From positions 1 to 61,708 of the IMG/VR virus record IMGVR_UViG_3300036854_000037: a stretch of 61,708 bases of DNA. One strand, written 5' to 3'. Of the stretch, positions 42,067-49,795 are shown piece after piece. The position numbers and the translations under genes were made by a program. A model generated the notes under the pieces. That model did not search any database, was not told the origin of the DNA, and was given only the letters and a program-made list of their open reading frames with translations. How positions within the stretch are numbered: position 1 is the first letter of the stretch; every line of letters starts with the position of its first letter. The DNA is from a virus.

Positions 42067-42794
42067 CACTTCCACCTCATGCAATGGTCCCCTGACATGG
42101 ACCAAACCTCTGTTGCGCCCCACGACTTTAGCAACTCAACCGCCGAACCCCGTGGTCGCCCGTAGCGCTCCGAGTTGCCGGGCTTCTGCTCTACCACCAT
42201 AACAGGCTTGCACGCGTTGATGAATTTTTCAGCACCTAAAATCACATCATGCTCGTAACCCTCAACGTCAATCTTGATGAAGTCTGCGTACTCGATACCA
42301 CGCGACTCAGCAATTGTATCAAGCTTGTGCACGGTTACGATCGGTTTGCACGACTCAACTGACGAGGGCGGCCGGTGATAAGAGTTACCAGGCGTCCAAC
42401 CCTCAGGAAGACCCTTCGTCGGAGGGACTACTCTCGTGTTACCTGAGTTTTCTGTGGCGACATCCATCCCGATAACGCCATCTTCATTACCAAGAGCAAA
42501 CTCGTAGATGGAGATGTTGGGACAATGCTCCGTGTTCTCTCTCAGGAACTCCCTGAATACAGGTTCGAACGCATGTACAATCCCGAAGTACGAGGCGAGG
42601 GCAAGAGACCAAGTCCCGACGTGCGCGCCAATATCAAGTGCAACCCTCTTCTTCGGCACGAACTCCATTGCCGCCTTGATCTTCTTCAGCTGGTACGAGC
42701 CCCTCCCCTGGAACGTCGGCCCCTTCTCCAACGCTGTCTGGAAGTGGGTGTCCTCCGCTGGGATCAGGATTCCCCGCACCATCTTCGACTTCAT
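42066..42794 (-). CDS. FkbM-family methyltransferase
   Basis: 242 residues from the ATG at 42794, preceded by AGGAGG. SAM-binding DIGAHVGTWSLALA near residue 54, VHAFEPV, NEDGVIGMDV, and DFIKIDVEGYEHDVILGA are characteristic of FkbM O-methyltransferases that decorate sugars or small molecules. Lies between a small methyltransferase and a glycosyltransferase. Confidence 0.87.
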   Translation of the reverse strand: MKSKMVRGILIPAEDTHFQTALEKGPTFQGRGSYQLKKIKAAMEFVPKKRVALDIGAHVGTWSLALASYFGIVHAFEPVFREFLRENTEHCPNISIYEFALGNEDGVIGMDVATENSGNTRVVPPTKGLPEGWTPGNSYHRPPSSVESCKPIVTVHKLDTIAESRGIEYADFIKIDVEGYEHDVILGAEKFINACKPVMVVEQKPGNSERYGRPRGSAVELLKSWGATEVWSMSGDHCMRWK

Positions 42795-43446
42795 TCTTGA
42801 CCTCCTCACCTGGTGGTGGCAGTTGATAATGGACAGACAGCTTCACACCCGAGCCCTTAAACGCCTTCTTGATCAAGGGGTCCCAGAAGTCAGGGAGTTC
42901 AACCGTCTTGTGCAGGTTGGTCCCATCGGCAAACGTCTTCCAGGCAAGACGGCAAGAGATGTTGAAGTAGACGAATGAGTGAAATTGAGTGTCGATGTAC
43001 GCACGGATGTCGTTCAGAGCATCCTCGATGTCCTCCTTCTCAAGGTGTTCCATGACGTCTGTGCAGATGATGCCATTGAAACGCCCGTGTGGCCGGTCAG
43101 AGAGTTGGATGACACCAGGGTCGTAGCAGATAGGCAGGATGCCTCCCCACTCGTTGTGCACACGCCGCGCCAGATACTGGTAACCCTTGCCCGAACCGTA
43201 ATCGAGCAAGCGCGGTTTTGGTGGGGGTGCACCAGGCACCTTGCTCGCAAGCGACTGCCACCACTTGACCATGCGGGCGATACCAAGGACGTTGTCACCC
43301 GTGAGCTTCCCAGGAAGAAGTTTCTGGTTCGCTTCGTGGTAGTCCTTGTAGAGGTTAGAGTAGTACTGAAGGCGCCTCAGCCTTGGGTAGTCAGGCGCTG
43401 GTTCCATACCCTTAGGTGGTTCCGTCTTGGATCGGAGACCCATCAT
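42634..43446 (-). CDS. Class I SAM-dependent methyltransferase (paralog 1)
   Basis: 270 residues. LLDYGSGKGYQYLARR (about 79-94), CYDPGVIQLSDRPHG, GIICTDVMEHLEKEDI and a FADGTNLHKTVELPDFW region match the two related genes at 48173-48850 and 48834-49364. After residue 212 the frame continues 161 bases into the FkbM gene and encodes a low-information Gly/Pro/Glu tail; a TGA one base out of frame at 42808-42806 would end it naturally, so a frameshift is possible. ATGA overlap with the upstream glycosyltransferase. Confidence 0.75.
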   Translation of the reverse strand: MMGLRSKTEPPKGMEPAPDYPRLRRLQYYSNLYKDYHEANQKLLPGKLTGDNVLGIARMVKWWQSLASKVPGAPPPKPRLLDYGSGKGYQYLARRVHNEWGGILPICYDPGVIQLSDRPHGRFNGIICTDVMEHLEKEDIEDALNDIRAYIDTQFHSFVYFNISCRLAWKTFADGTNLHKTVELPDFWDPLIKKAFKGSGVKLSVHYQLPPPGEEVKNEVEDGAGNPDPSGGHPLPDSVGEGADVPGEGLVPAEEDQGGNGVRAEEEGCT

Positions 43447-44318
43447 GAGGTCCTTTGGGGATAGCGCTGAGCGTAGCGATCCCTGTTGGAAACATTAGCC
43501 CGTGGTCGCCTGTCCTGTTGGCGATGATGCTGGTTGAAGCGGGGATGGTCGTGACTACACCCCTTCTCCTTCCGCATGCCCTTGAGATGATCCATGTACT
43601 CACCAAGCTTGGTGTACCCAAACGGATGGGTGATATGCCGGTGATCGTAGGTGATCTTGAACGACGGGATAGCCTTGCGCTTTCGTATCCAGTCGAAGAC
43701 GTAGCTGTCATGCCATTCAGGCAACTCGAAGATCTCACCCGACTCATAGATACGCGAGAACTCACGGAGGAAGGGGCGCGTCAAGAGATGGCGCATGTTG
43801 TAGGCGACAACGCCGCACTCGCTGTGGTAAGGATGTCGATCGATGTACGCAAGCGCCGCTGTGCTTGGGGGCAGCCCATCGAAGATGGTCTCAGGCACAG
43901 GCTTGAGGGTGATCGTATCAGCATCCAACCACACCATGTGATCGCTGTCTGTGACATAGGGCAGGACGAGGTTGAGCGCGAACACCTTCTTGGAGAACCG
44001 GAACGCATCCTTGCGATAGTCGTAGCCTGTCTTCTTCGACCTGAAGTGTGCGATCTCCGTGCCCTTGCGAAAACCATGGGTGACCGGGTTGTCCTTATGC
44101 TTCTCCCAGAACGCTACGGCCGGCTTGCTGGAGTTGAGGTCCCAGAACTTGATCAAGGGACGCTTGCGCAGGATCGACTCAGGCAAGTCCAGGCGGTCCT
44201 CACTGACGATGTTGAGCTTCACGTCCAAGGGCCAGAACTGATCGAAGGATGTGAGGAACTTCTGGCCGTATTGGGTGTAGCCAGCCGTCGAGCAACTGGT
44301 GACAATAGTGAGCGCCAT
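43443..44318 (-). CDS. Glycosyltransferase, GT-A fold
   Basis: 291 residues. MALTIVTSCSTAGYTQYGQ opening, HMVWLDADTITLKPV with a DxD motif, then SECGVVAYNM and LPEWHDSYVFDW. Typical of phage glycosyltransferases of about 250 residues; the last 45 residues are Arg/His/Gln-rich and may be disordered. First gene of a leftward sub-cluster, after a 103-base gap with a hairpin. Confidence 0.78.
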   Translation of the reverse strand: MALTIVTSCSTAGYTQYGQKFLTSFDQFWPLDVKLNIVSEDRLDLPESILRKRPLIKFWDLNSSKPAVAFWEKHKDNPVTHGFRKGTEIAHFRSKKTGYDYRKDAFRFSKKVFALNLVLPYVTDSDHMVWLDADTITLKPVPETIFDGLPPSTAALAYIDRHPYHSECGVVAYNMRHLLTRPFLREFSRIYESGEIFELPEWHDSYVFDWIRKRKAIPSFKITYDHRHITHPFGYTKLGEYMDHLKGMRKEKGCSHDHPRFNQHHRQQDRRPRANVSNRDRYAQRYPQRTS

Positions 44319-44340
44319 GCCGATTCCCCTCTCCTACGCC

Positions 44341-44370
44341 CCACATTGCCGTGCCTGCGGGCAAATGTGG
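44341..44370 (-). other. Hairpin in the leader of the glycosyltransferase gene
   Basis: CCACATTTGCC / GGCAATGTGG pair with one bulged base and an eight-base loop, 23 bases upstream of the ATG at 44318. No T-run. The gap 44319-44421 also holds copy 3 of the stop-embedded repeat. Confidence 0.5.
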
Positions 44371-44410
44371 TAGGGGTGGTACCCCAGACACTCCCGATCT
44401 GATCGCCCGC

Positions 44411-44433
44411 CAGCGGCGTCGCTATGCCGCCTT
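44411..44433 (-). repeat. Stop-codon-embedded repeat, copy 3 (diverged)
   Basis: On the - strand AAGGCGGCATAGCGACGCCGCTG: the TAG is the stop of the 44422-45318 gene and ACGCCGCTG matches copies 1 and 2. GCGGC and GCCGC pair across the stop. Genes ending in copies 1 and 3 both encode KAA at the C-terminus. Confidence 0.6.
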
Positions 44434-45318
44434 CAACACCCAAGGCCTCAAGTTCTCCCAGGCGAAGCCTGAGGCAATCTCCTCGTTCGTGTACTGGCAC
44501 CAGGACAGTTCCGCCAGCCGGGTGAGTAACGCATCGCTGCTGGGGACCGTGGGATTGAGCACATCCTCGAAATCTGTGTTGACGATATCCCAGAGCGGAC
44601 AGGCGCGACCGTTAATAGCCAGCACAGGCACACCAGCCATTGCCGCCTCGACCCCGGCGTTCGATCCATCGATAACAACACATTGTGTGTCAGGGAACAG
44701 AGACCAGTAAGGTTCTGTGTCCGGGTCCGAATAGCCTGTATTCGGGGGAGGGATGGGCATCCCGTGGTAGTCGCTTCCCTTGCGGGCGCAAGCCTTCGGT
44801 CGATAGATGATCTCGAGACCCAGTTCTGGCTTCGTGTCGATGACCTCCTGGATACTGCCGCAGATGCGAGCGGCGTATGCGCCGATCTCGCCCAGGTCCT
44901 GGAAGTCGTAGTACTTCTTGGTCTGCTCTACGTAAACGACCTTGTGCCTAGTAGATGGTCGTGGGTCAAGGGACACGAAAACGCCAAGCTCCTTGAGACG
45001 TCGGCGGTCTGTGTTGCCGCAGCCGAGGTAGTAGGGTTGGAAGCCCCCAATTGAGAAGCGGTTGTAAGCACCCCGCTTGAAGTAGCCCTTGTCGATGAGC
45101 ATCGTCCGCTGCTCCACAGCGCGCGCCGCCTTGTTGACGCGCTGTGATGTCAGACGAACCCCCACGAAGACAGCAAGGTGGCCTGAATGGGGCCCTGTGT
45201 CCTGTGCCGTATCGTACAGGTCTACTATCTCGCCGTGGCGCTTGAAGCCAGCGACCAGGGCCTCAGCCAGAGCCCGGTCCTTGATCGACTGATTGAGATA
45301 GGCCGCTATTTGCATCAT
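44422..45318 (-). CDS. Capsule-synthesis-like GT-B glycosyltransferase, paralog 1
   Basis: 298 residues from the ATG at 45318 after AAGGGGG. Shares with the next three paralogs: VFVGVR after a first strand, LIDKGYFKRG...RFSIGG, IIYRPK, CVVIDGSNAGVEAAMAGVPVL and LAELSWCQYTNEEIASGFAW. The SN.G.EA...G.PV block resembles the nucleotide-sugar site of capsule proteins of the KpsC/KpsS type. Activity inferred from that likeness. Confidence 0.68.
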   Translation of the reverse strand: MMQIAAYLNQSIKDRALAEALVAGFKRHGEIVDLYDTAQDTGPHSGHLAVFVGVRLTSQRVNKAARAVEQRTMLIDKGYFKRGAYNRFSIGGFQPYYLGCGNTDRRRLKELGVFVSLDPRPSTRHKVVYVEQTKKYYDFQDLGEIGAYAARICGSIQEVIDTKPELGLEIIYRPKACARKGSDYHGMPIPPPNTGYSDPDTEPYWSLFPDTQCVVIDGSNAGVEAAMAGVPVLAINGRACPLWDIVNTDFEDVLNPTVPSSDALLTRLAELSWCQYTNEEIASGFAWENLRPWVLKAA

Positions 45319-46201
45319 GTGCCCCCTTGAGCCCGTGTCGTACGCTTGACCATGCGAAGCTGGACGCAATCTCATCGAACGAGAACTGAGCCCAGGCAAG
45401 TTCCGAGAGTCGCTGACGACGCGCCTCATCCGACGGGAAAGGAGGATCGAGAACCTGATTGAGATCGTGACCGACGATCGAGTAGATCGGGCTCGTGTCC
45501 GGTCCTGTGGCCGTCGTCACGACAGGGATGCCGGCAATCAGCGCCTCAATGCCTGTGTTCGACCCGTGAGTGACCACACATCTGCATTTGGGGAGAAGCG
45601 CGGCAATGTCCTGATCTGGTCCAGAGAAGACAACACCCTGGGGAATACGCTTATGCGTAAGGCGCCCCCACCATGAAGGCTTCGGTCGGTAGATGACGCG
45701 GGTATTGAGAGAGTCCTTAGTCCTGACCACATTCAGCAACTGTCCACAGATCTTCTCCGCGTAGTCGCTCGCGTCACCGAGCTCGTGAAAGTCGCAGTAC
45801 TTCTGCGAGGAACCGGCGAACAAGATGTAGTCGCCGCCCCTGTGGCGCGGCAGGGGCGCAATCCCAAACTTCTTCAATCGCGCATCGGTGTAGGGCTCCC
45901 GCCCCAGGTACCAAGGGTGGATGCCATCGACCGAGAAGCGCATGTGAGTGCCGCGGAGCATGTACCCCTTGTCAACCATGAGCGTATGCAAACCAGCTTC
46001 CTTGGCATGGTTGTAGATGCGTCGGCTCTTGCGGCGGACACCCACGAACACGATCAGGTCGTACTTCGTTAGGGCACTCCTGTCATAGTCATGTGTGTGG
46101 ATGACTATGGGCGCATCGCCGTTGGCCTTGAAGCCAGAGGTGAGCGCGGCTTCGAGGTTGCGCTCACCTTCCGTTTCGGTCATGTACAGGGCGATCTTCA
46201 T
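45263..46201 (-). CDS. Capsule-synthesis-like GT-B glycosyltransferase, paralog 2
   Basis: 312 residues from the ATG at 46201 with GGAGGGAT upstream. Closest to paralog 1: LIVFVGVRRKSRRIY, LMVDKGYMLRGTHMRFSVDG, VIYRPKPSWW, CVVTHGSNTGIEALIAGIPVV, LAWAQFSFDEIASSFAW. Overlaps paralog 1 by 56 bases in another frame. Confidence 0.7.
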   Translation of the reverse strand: MKIALYMTETEGERNLEAALTSGFKANGDAPIVIHTHDYDRSALTKYDLIVFVGVRRKSRRIYNHAKEAGLHTLMVDKGYMLRGTHMRFSVDGIHPWYLGREPYTDARLKKFGIAPLPRHRGGDYILFAGSSQKYCDFHELGDASDYAEKICGQLLNVVRTKDSLNTRVIYRPKPSWWGRLTHKRIPQGVVFSGPDQDIAALLPKCRCVVTHGSNTGIEALIAGIPVVTTATGPDTSPIYSIVGHDLNQVLDPPFPSDEARRQRLSELAWAQFSFDEIASSFAWSSVRHGLKGAHDANSGLSQSVDQGPGSG

Positions 46202-46202
46202 C

Positions 46203-47054
46203 TCATCCCTCCAAGTCCGACAATACGTGGGCCTTGAGATACTTCCAGCACTCACCGCCAGCCATCTCTTGAAGGTTCCACTGACAGTAGGCAAGGTTGG
46301 CCGCCCATTGCTCGCGACCCTCTGGATAGAATAGCGTCTCAATCTTGGTCAGATCGCTGTCCGGTAGTGACATGGGAAGCGCCGCGCCGCGCCGGCAGAA
46401 CACGGGCACACCAGCAACGATCGCATCGCAGCCGACGTTGGAATGATGGGTGACCACACAGTGCGCCGTGGCCAACGCCTTATCGACAGGGGTCAGCTTG
46501 TCAAACTTCGATCCATCGATGTGTGCGGCCTGATGCCAGTTGGGCTTGGGCCGATAGATGATCGGGCGTTTGGTGATGTTGCGAAGGCGAGCGATAACAT
46601 TCCGCTCGTACTCAGCAGCCTGAAACTTCCAGGACCAAGCTGCCTTACCACTCATGCCGGCAACGAGTACAGGAGCCGTGGCCGCCGACTCCTTCTTCCA
46701 GGGCTCGATCCGGACATGCAACGAGTCCCAACGGTCGCTTGGCGCCTGTCGGTTCATTAAGTACGCTTCTGGATGCCGGTCGTTGACTGTCACCTTGAAG
46801 TAGCCAAACTCACGACGCCAGTACGCAAGGTCGACGTACACCCAGGGCTTGTTCTCCCTGCGGCAGACCTCAACGATGCGCTGGCAATTCTCCCAGAAGC
46901 CCCAGAAGATCGCTACGTCAAAGTCCTTCATGTCAGCATCGGCGTCGGTCCTGATCTGGACCTTGTCTCCAATAGCCGAGCAACCCTCAGCCATCGCGCG
47001 ACAGACCCGGCTCGCGTTCCAATTGTTCGCGAGAATGTTGACGCTAACCCTCAT
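46203..47054 (-). CDS. Capsule-synthesis-like GT-B glycosyltransferase, paralog 3
   Basis: 283 residues. More diverged N-terminus (MRVSVNILANNWNASRVC), then VAIFWGFWENC, YVDLAYWRREFGYFKVTVND, IIYRPKPNWH, CVVTHHSNVGCDAIVAGVPVF and LAYCQWNLQEMAGGECW. One base separates its stop from the next ATG. The conserved order of blocks shows common descent with the other three. Confidence 0.7.
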   Translation of the reverse strand: MRVSVNILANNWNASRVCRAMAEGCSAIGDKVQIRTDADADMKDFDVAIFWGFWENCQRIVEVCRRENKPWVYVDLAYWRREFGYFKVTVNDRHPEAYLMNRQAPSDRWDSLHVRIEPWKKESAATAPVLVAGMSGKAAWSWKFQAAEYERNVIARLRNITKRPIIYRPKPNWHQAAHIDGSKFDKLTPVDKALATAHCVVTHHSNVGCDAIVAGVPVFCRRGAALPMSLPDSDLTKIETLFYPEGREQWAANLAYCQWNLQEMAGGECWKYLKAHVLSDLEG

Positions 47055-47316
47055 AATAGGACTCCATCACCGCCGCCGCATCACGCATATTGCACCACGC
47101 CTCGTTATCTGGATGTGTGGCATTTCGGTAGATCATCGCCAACTCATCCCGCCTCCAAATGAGCGGGCACCCAACAACGGCTCGCGTGACCCATTCCGAC
47201 ATCCTGTTCAACTGCACGTCCGTGACGAAGGGCTCCTTGCTCCAGTCGCGGGACTCAAGCTCCAAACGCTCGCGCTCACGAAGTACGAGTCCCTTCTCTG
47301 CTTCGGTCAATCGCAT
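47044..47316 (-). CDS. Hypothetical 90-residue protein within the GT-B array
   Basis: From the ATG at 47316 (MRLTEAEKGLVLRERERLELE). All-helical, ending MESYYEG. Overlaps both neighbouring paralogs by about ten bases, so it belongs to the operon. Not recognised. Confidence 0.6.
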   Translation of the reverse strand: MRLTEAEKGLVLRERERLELESRDWSKEPFVTDVQLNRMSEWVTRAVVGCPLIWRRDELAMIYRNATHPDNEAWCNMRDAAAVMESYYEG

Positions 47317-48173
47317 GGCAACAAGCCTCGAAGGAAGGCCCAAGCTGTCCCGTCTCCATACTCTACCGAGTTAAACTGGAAGTAGGCGAGGTCGTTGAGC
47401 AGATTTGTGACCTCCTCATGAGAAGCCAGCTTGGGATTGTCAACTTCCGAAAGACACGTGCTTGAAATCAACCTCGTAGGAGACGGCCCCAGCACAACTG
47501 ACGGCACCCCACTGAGAAGCGCTTCGATCGCAATCGAACTCTCCTCCACAACGAGAGTGTGACAGTCTGCGAAGAGAGCCGGCAGATCATATACCTTGTG
47601 TGAAGCATCGATAGCGTTGGGAAGAGGCCCACCGAAGTCCCTGCGCAGGTTTGGCTTGACCCGGAAGAGAACCTGGCGCTTGCTGTAACGCTTGATGTCA
47701 TCCACCACCTGGATAACATGCGATCTGATACCAGGAATGCCCCTGCGGTCATAGTAGGAGCGCGCGGCGCCAGCAAAGACTATGTACTTGCCTTCCCTAC
47801 GCCACGGCTTGGGATTCCAGTTGAAGCGATTGCGCCTGTCATCTGGCATCGACAACTTACCCAAGAAGTCCATCGGATGGCTGTCGTTTATACTAACCCG
47901 TGAGTAGTTCCGAATGCGACTCAGCTCACCACCTTCAAGAACTGCATAGGCCCTGTCGATAGAGATGATCGGACAACCGTACTCACTCAAGGGATTTAGA
48001 AGGTAACGCTGTTTGTTGCCGATGATCACAGCGGCGTGGTAACAGTCAGGGAAACCTTGACCAAGAGGTTGGAAGGTGATGTTGTCACCGTGACGCCGCA
48101 CACCAGCCGCAAACGTCTCAGCCATCTCGAGCCTGTGCTCCTTAGGGCTGGTGTAGAAGACGATAGGGAGCAT
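47307..48173 (-). CDS. Capsule-synthesis-like GT-B glycosyltransferase, paralog 4
   Basis: 288 residues. VIIGNKQR, ISIDRAYAVLEG...YSRVSINDSHPM, LFRVKPNLRRDFG, TLVVEESSIAIEALLSGVPSVV and LAYFQFNSVEYGDGTAWAFL. The most distant of the four; the RVKPN replaces YRPKP. ATG overlaps the methyltransferase stop. Confidence 0.68.
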   Translation of the reverse strand: MLPIVFYTSPKEHRLEMAETFAAGVRRHGDNITFQPLGQGFPDCYHAAVIIGNKQRYLLNPLSEYGCPIISIDRAYAVLEGGELSRIRNYSRVSINDSHPMDFLGKLSMPDDRRNRFNWNPKPWRREGKYIVFAGAARSYYDRRGIPGIRSHVIQVVDDIKRYSKRQVLFRVKPNLRRDFGGPLPNAIDASHKVYDLPALFADCHTLVVEESSIAIEALLSGVPSVVLGPSPTRLISSTCLSEVDNPKLASHEEVTNLLNDLAYFQFNSVEYGDGTAWAFLRGLLPCD

Positions 48174-48850
48174 CAGACACCCTTAAGTCGCAGATTGCGA
48201 GTGAATAGCACCACCAACTCAAACCGCTGTGACAACCAATGATAACCCTCAACCTTGTCAGTAGGCGATATATCAAAAGTGTAGTCAGGATGGAGCACGC
48301 GCAAGGCCGCTACAATTCTCTCGCGCCACCACATTGGTTCCTTAACAGTTAAGTGTGTATTTGTACCACTTGGCAACGTCTTCCTAGAGGGGTCACACGC
48401 AATTGACATGAATGCAAACTTGCCGACGTATGATAGTACATCGATGAGGAACCAATCGATACAAGATTCTGGAATATGCTCCGCGACGTCTGTACAAATG
48501 ACGCCATCAAACTTGTACGTTGGTTTGACCAAGAGTCCAGGGACACCCGGATCGTAACAAACCGGTACCACACCCCAAGGTAGGTGTTGTTGTCGTGCTG
48601 GACTATGAGCGTCAGATTGAACATACTGACGACCCTTACCCGAGCCGTAATCCAGAATGCTCGCAGCATGATGTGCGCCCACAAGCGTCGCAAGAAATTC
48701 AACGCTGGGCTTGCTAAGCCCACCCCTGAAACGCTTATGGTGCTGGTGTGCCTCAAGGTACTCAACACCCAGCTTCTGAATTTCCAGAGGTCCGTAATCA
48801 GCCACGCCATCCTGTAACATTATAGCGCTCACTCTAGTTCTTCTTGACAT
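48173..48850 (-). CDS. Class I SAM-dependent methyltransferase (paralog 2)
   Basis: 225 residues. ILDYGSGKGRQYVQ, CYDPGVPGLLVKP, GVICTDVAEHIPESCID, FMSIACDPSRKTLPSGTNTHLTV. Very similar in block order to the gene at 42634-43446. ATG at 48850 overlaps the next gene by 17 bases; ATG at 48820 is an alternative. Likely modifies a sugar or lipid-like acceptor made by the neighbouring enzymes. Confidence 0.78.
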   Translation of the reverse strand: MSRRTRVSAIMLQDGVADYGPLEIQKLGVEYLEAHQHHKRFRGGLSKPSVEFLATLVGAHHAASILDYGSGKGRQYVQSDAHSPARQQHLPWGVVPVCYDPGVPGLLVKPTYKFDGVICTDVAEHIPESCIDWFLIDVLSYVGKFAFMSIACDPSRKTLPSGTNTHLTVKEPMWWRERIVAALRVLHPDYTFDISPTDKVEGYHWLSQRFELVVLFTRNLRLKGV

Positions 48851-49364
48851 GAAGCCTTAGAGACTTCCGGCCAGGATTGCACTCAACTACAGACCACGAG
48901 TGGTGATTTAGTTTCTCCAACCACCAACCAGAGGGCTTGATCGTTATATGAGCATTTTGTCCATCGGGCAGCACCCTCTTTGCCTTGGTCAATCCAATAG
49001 AAAAGTACCCTCCAATCAACATGAGATTGTGGATATGTTCTAATACATCATCCACATACTCAATCTCTACATGCTCCATGACATCCGTACAGACTATGAA
49101 GTCAGCTGGCAGAGGATCACCTGCACAGGACTCAATGGCTGGATCATACTCAGCTACCGATAAACTCGGGTTTGACTCTGCGAGATGACGCCTGACAGTC
49201 CCAAAACCCGATCCATAATCAAGGACAGTCTTACAACGCAATTCCTCGCAGAACGGTAGGAAATCCTGGATATACGAGAAGCCTTTAGTCCCCCAAGGGG
49301 CTGCCTGGTGCATTTGGGCCAGGAGCTGCCTGTAGTCGTCTGAGATGAACTTTGACAAAGTCAC
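48834..49364 (-). CDS. Class I SAM-dependent methyltransferase (paralog 3)
   Basis: 176 residues. VLDYGSGFGTVRRHLAE, EYDPAIESC, FIVCTDVMEHVEIEYVDDVLEH, RVLPDGQNAHITIKPSGWW. Shorter than paralogs 1 and 2 but the same DxMEH and N.H.T.K blocks. GTG start overlapping the upstream stop (GTGA). Confidence 0.78.
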   Translation of the reverse strand: MTLSKFISDDYRQLLAQMHQAAPWGTKGFSYIQDFLPFCEELRCKTVLDYGSGFGTVRRHLAESNPSLSVAEYDPAIESCAGDPLPADFIVCTDVMEHVEIEYVDDVLEHIHNLMLIGGYFSIGLTKAKRVLPDGQNAHITIKPSGWWLEKLNHHSWSVVECNPGRKSLRLHVKKN

Positions 49365-49771
49365 AGCTCCCTAAATAAGGCAGCTATCTTCATGGTACCA
49401 GCATCACCAACGTTATCTGCCGTCATGAATGGAAAGTAAAACCGAGCTTTTGGCAAACTAAGACCAGCCTCTACAGGGTCGGCCGAGTTTGTCCAAGGGA
49501 TCATCATGTTGCCACCAGCGGCAAGCATGTTCAAAGCGTAGTCAGCACCAAACCCTGGTGTACTTGGTGCGTCGTTCAAGTTGGAACACCGAAAAGTAGC
49601 AGATGGAGAACCCGACGAAACCAACACCTGGGCTGACACAGAAAGAATTTCGCAGTCAATAGCCTCAAAGGCAACTCCAAGGTCTTGGTTGTTTTGACCA
49701 TGATCAACCGACATGTCCCACTCAATCGTGAACAACTTATTTCCGACGAAGTACTTCGCGTAAGCTGACAT
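49361..49771 (-). CDS. Hypothetical beta-rich protein, possibly a virion protein
   Basis: 136 residues. MSAYAKYFVGNKLFTIEWDMSV..., many small residues and beta-strand pattern, FRCSNLNDAPSTPGFGADY. Similar small beta-sandwich proteins are structural in other phages, but I cannot name a family. Good ribosome site AAGGGAAGGGG before its ATG. Its co-transcription with methyltransferases suggests it could be a modification target. Confidence 0.5.
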   Translation of the reverse strand: MSAYAKYFVGNKLFTIEWDMSVDHGQNNQDLGVAFEAIDCEILSVSAQVLVSSGSPSATFRCSNLNDAPSTPGFGADYALNMLAAGGNMMIPWTNSADPVEAGLSLPKARFYFPFMTADNVGDAGTMKIAALFREL

Positions 49772-49795
49772 AACTAATCCCCTTCCCTTGTTATA

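Noticed and set aside
43443-43600. Arg/His/Gln-rich C-terminus of the glycosyltransferase as a frameshift
   Set aside because: The stop forms a regular ATGA overlap with the next gene, so the end is probably genuine although disordered.
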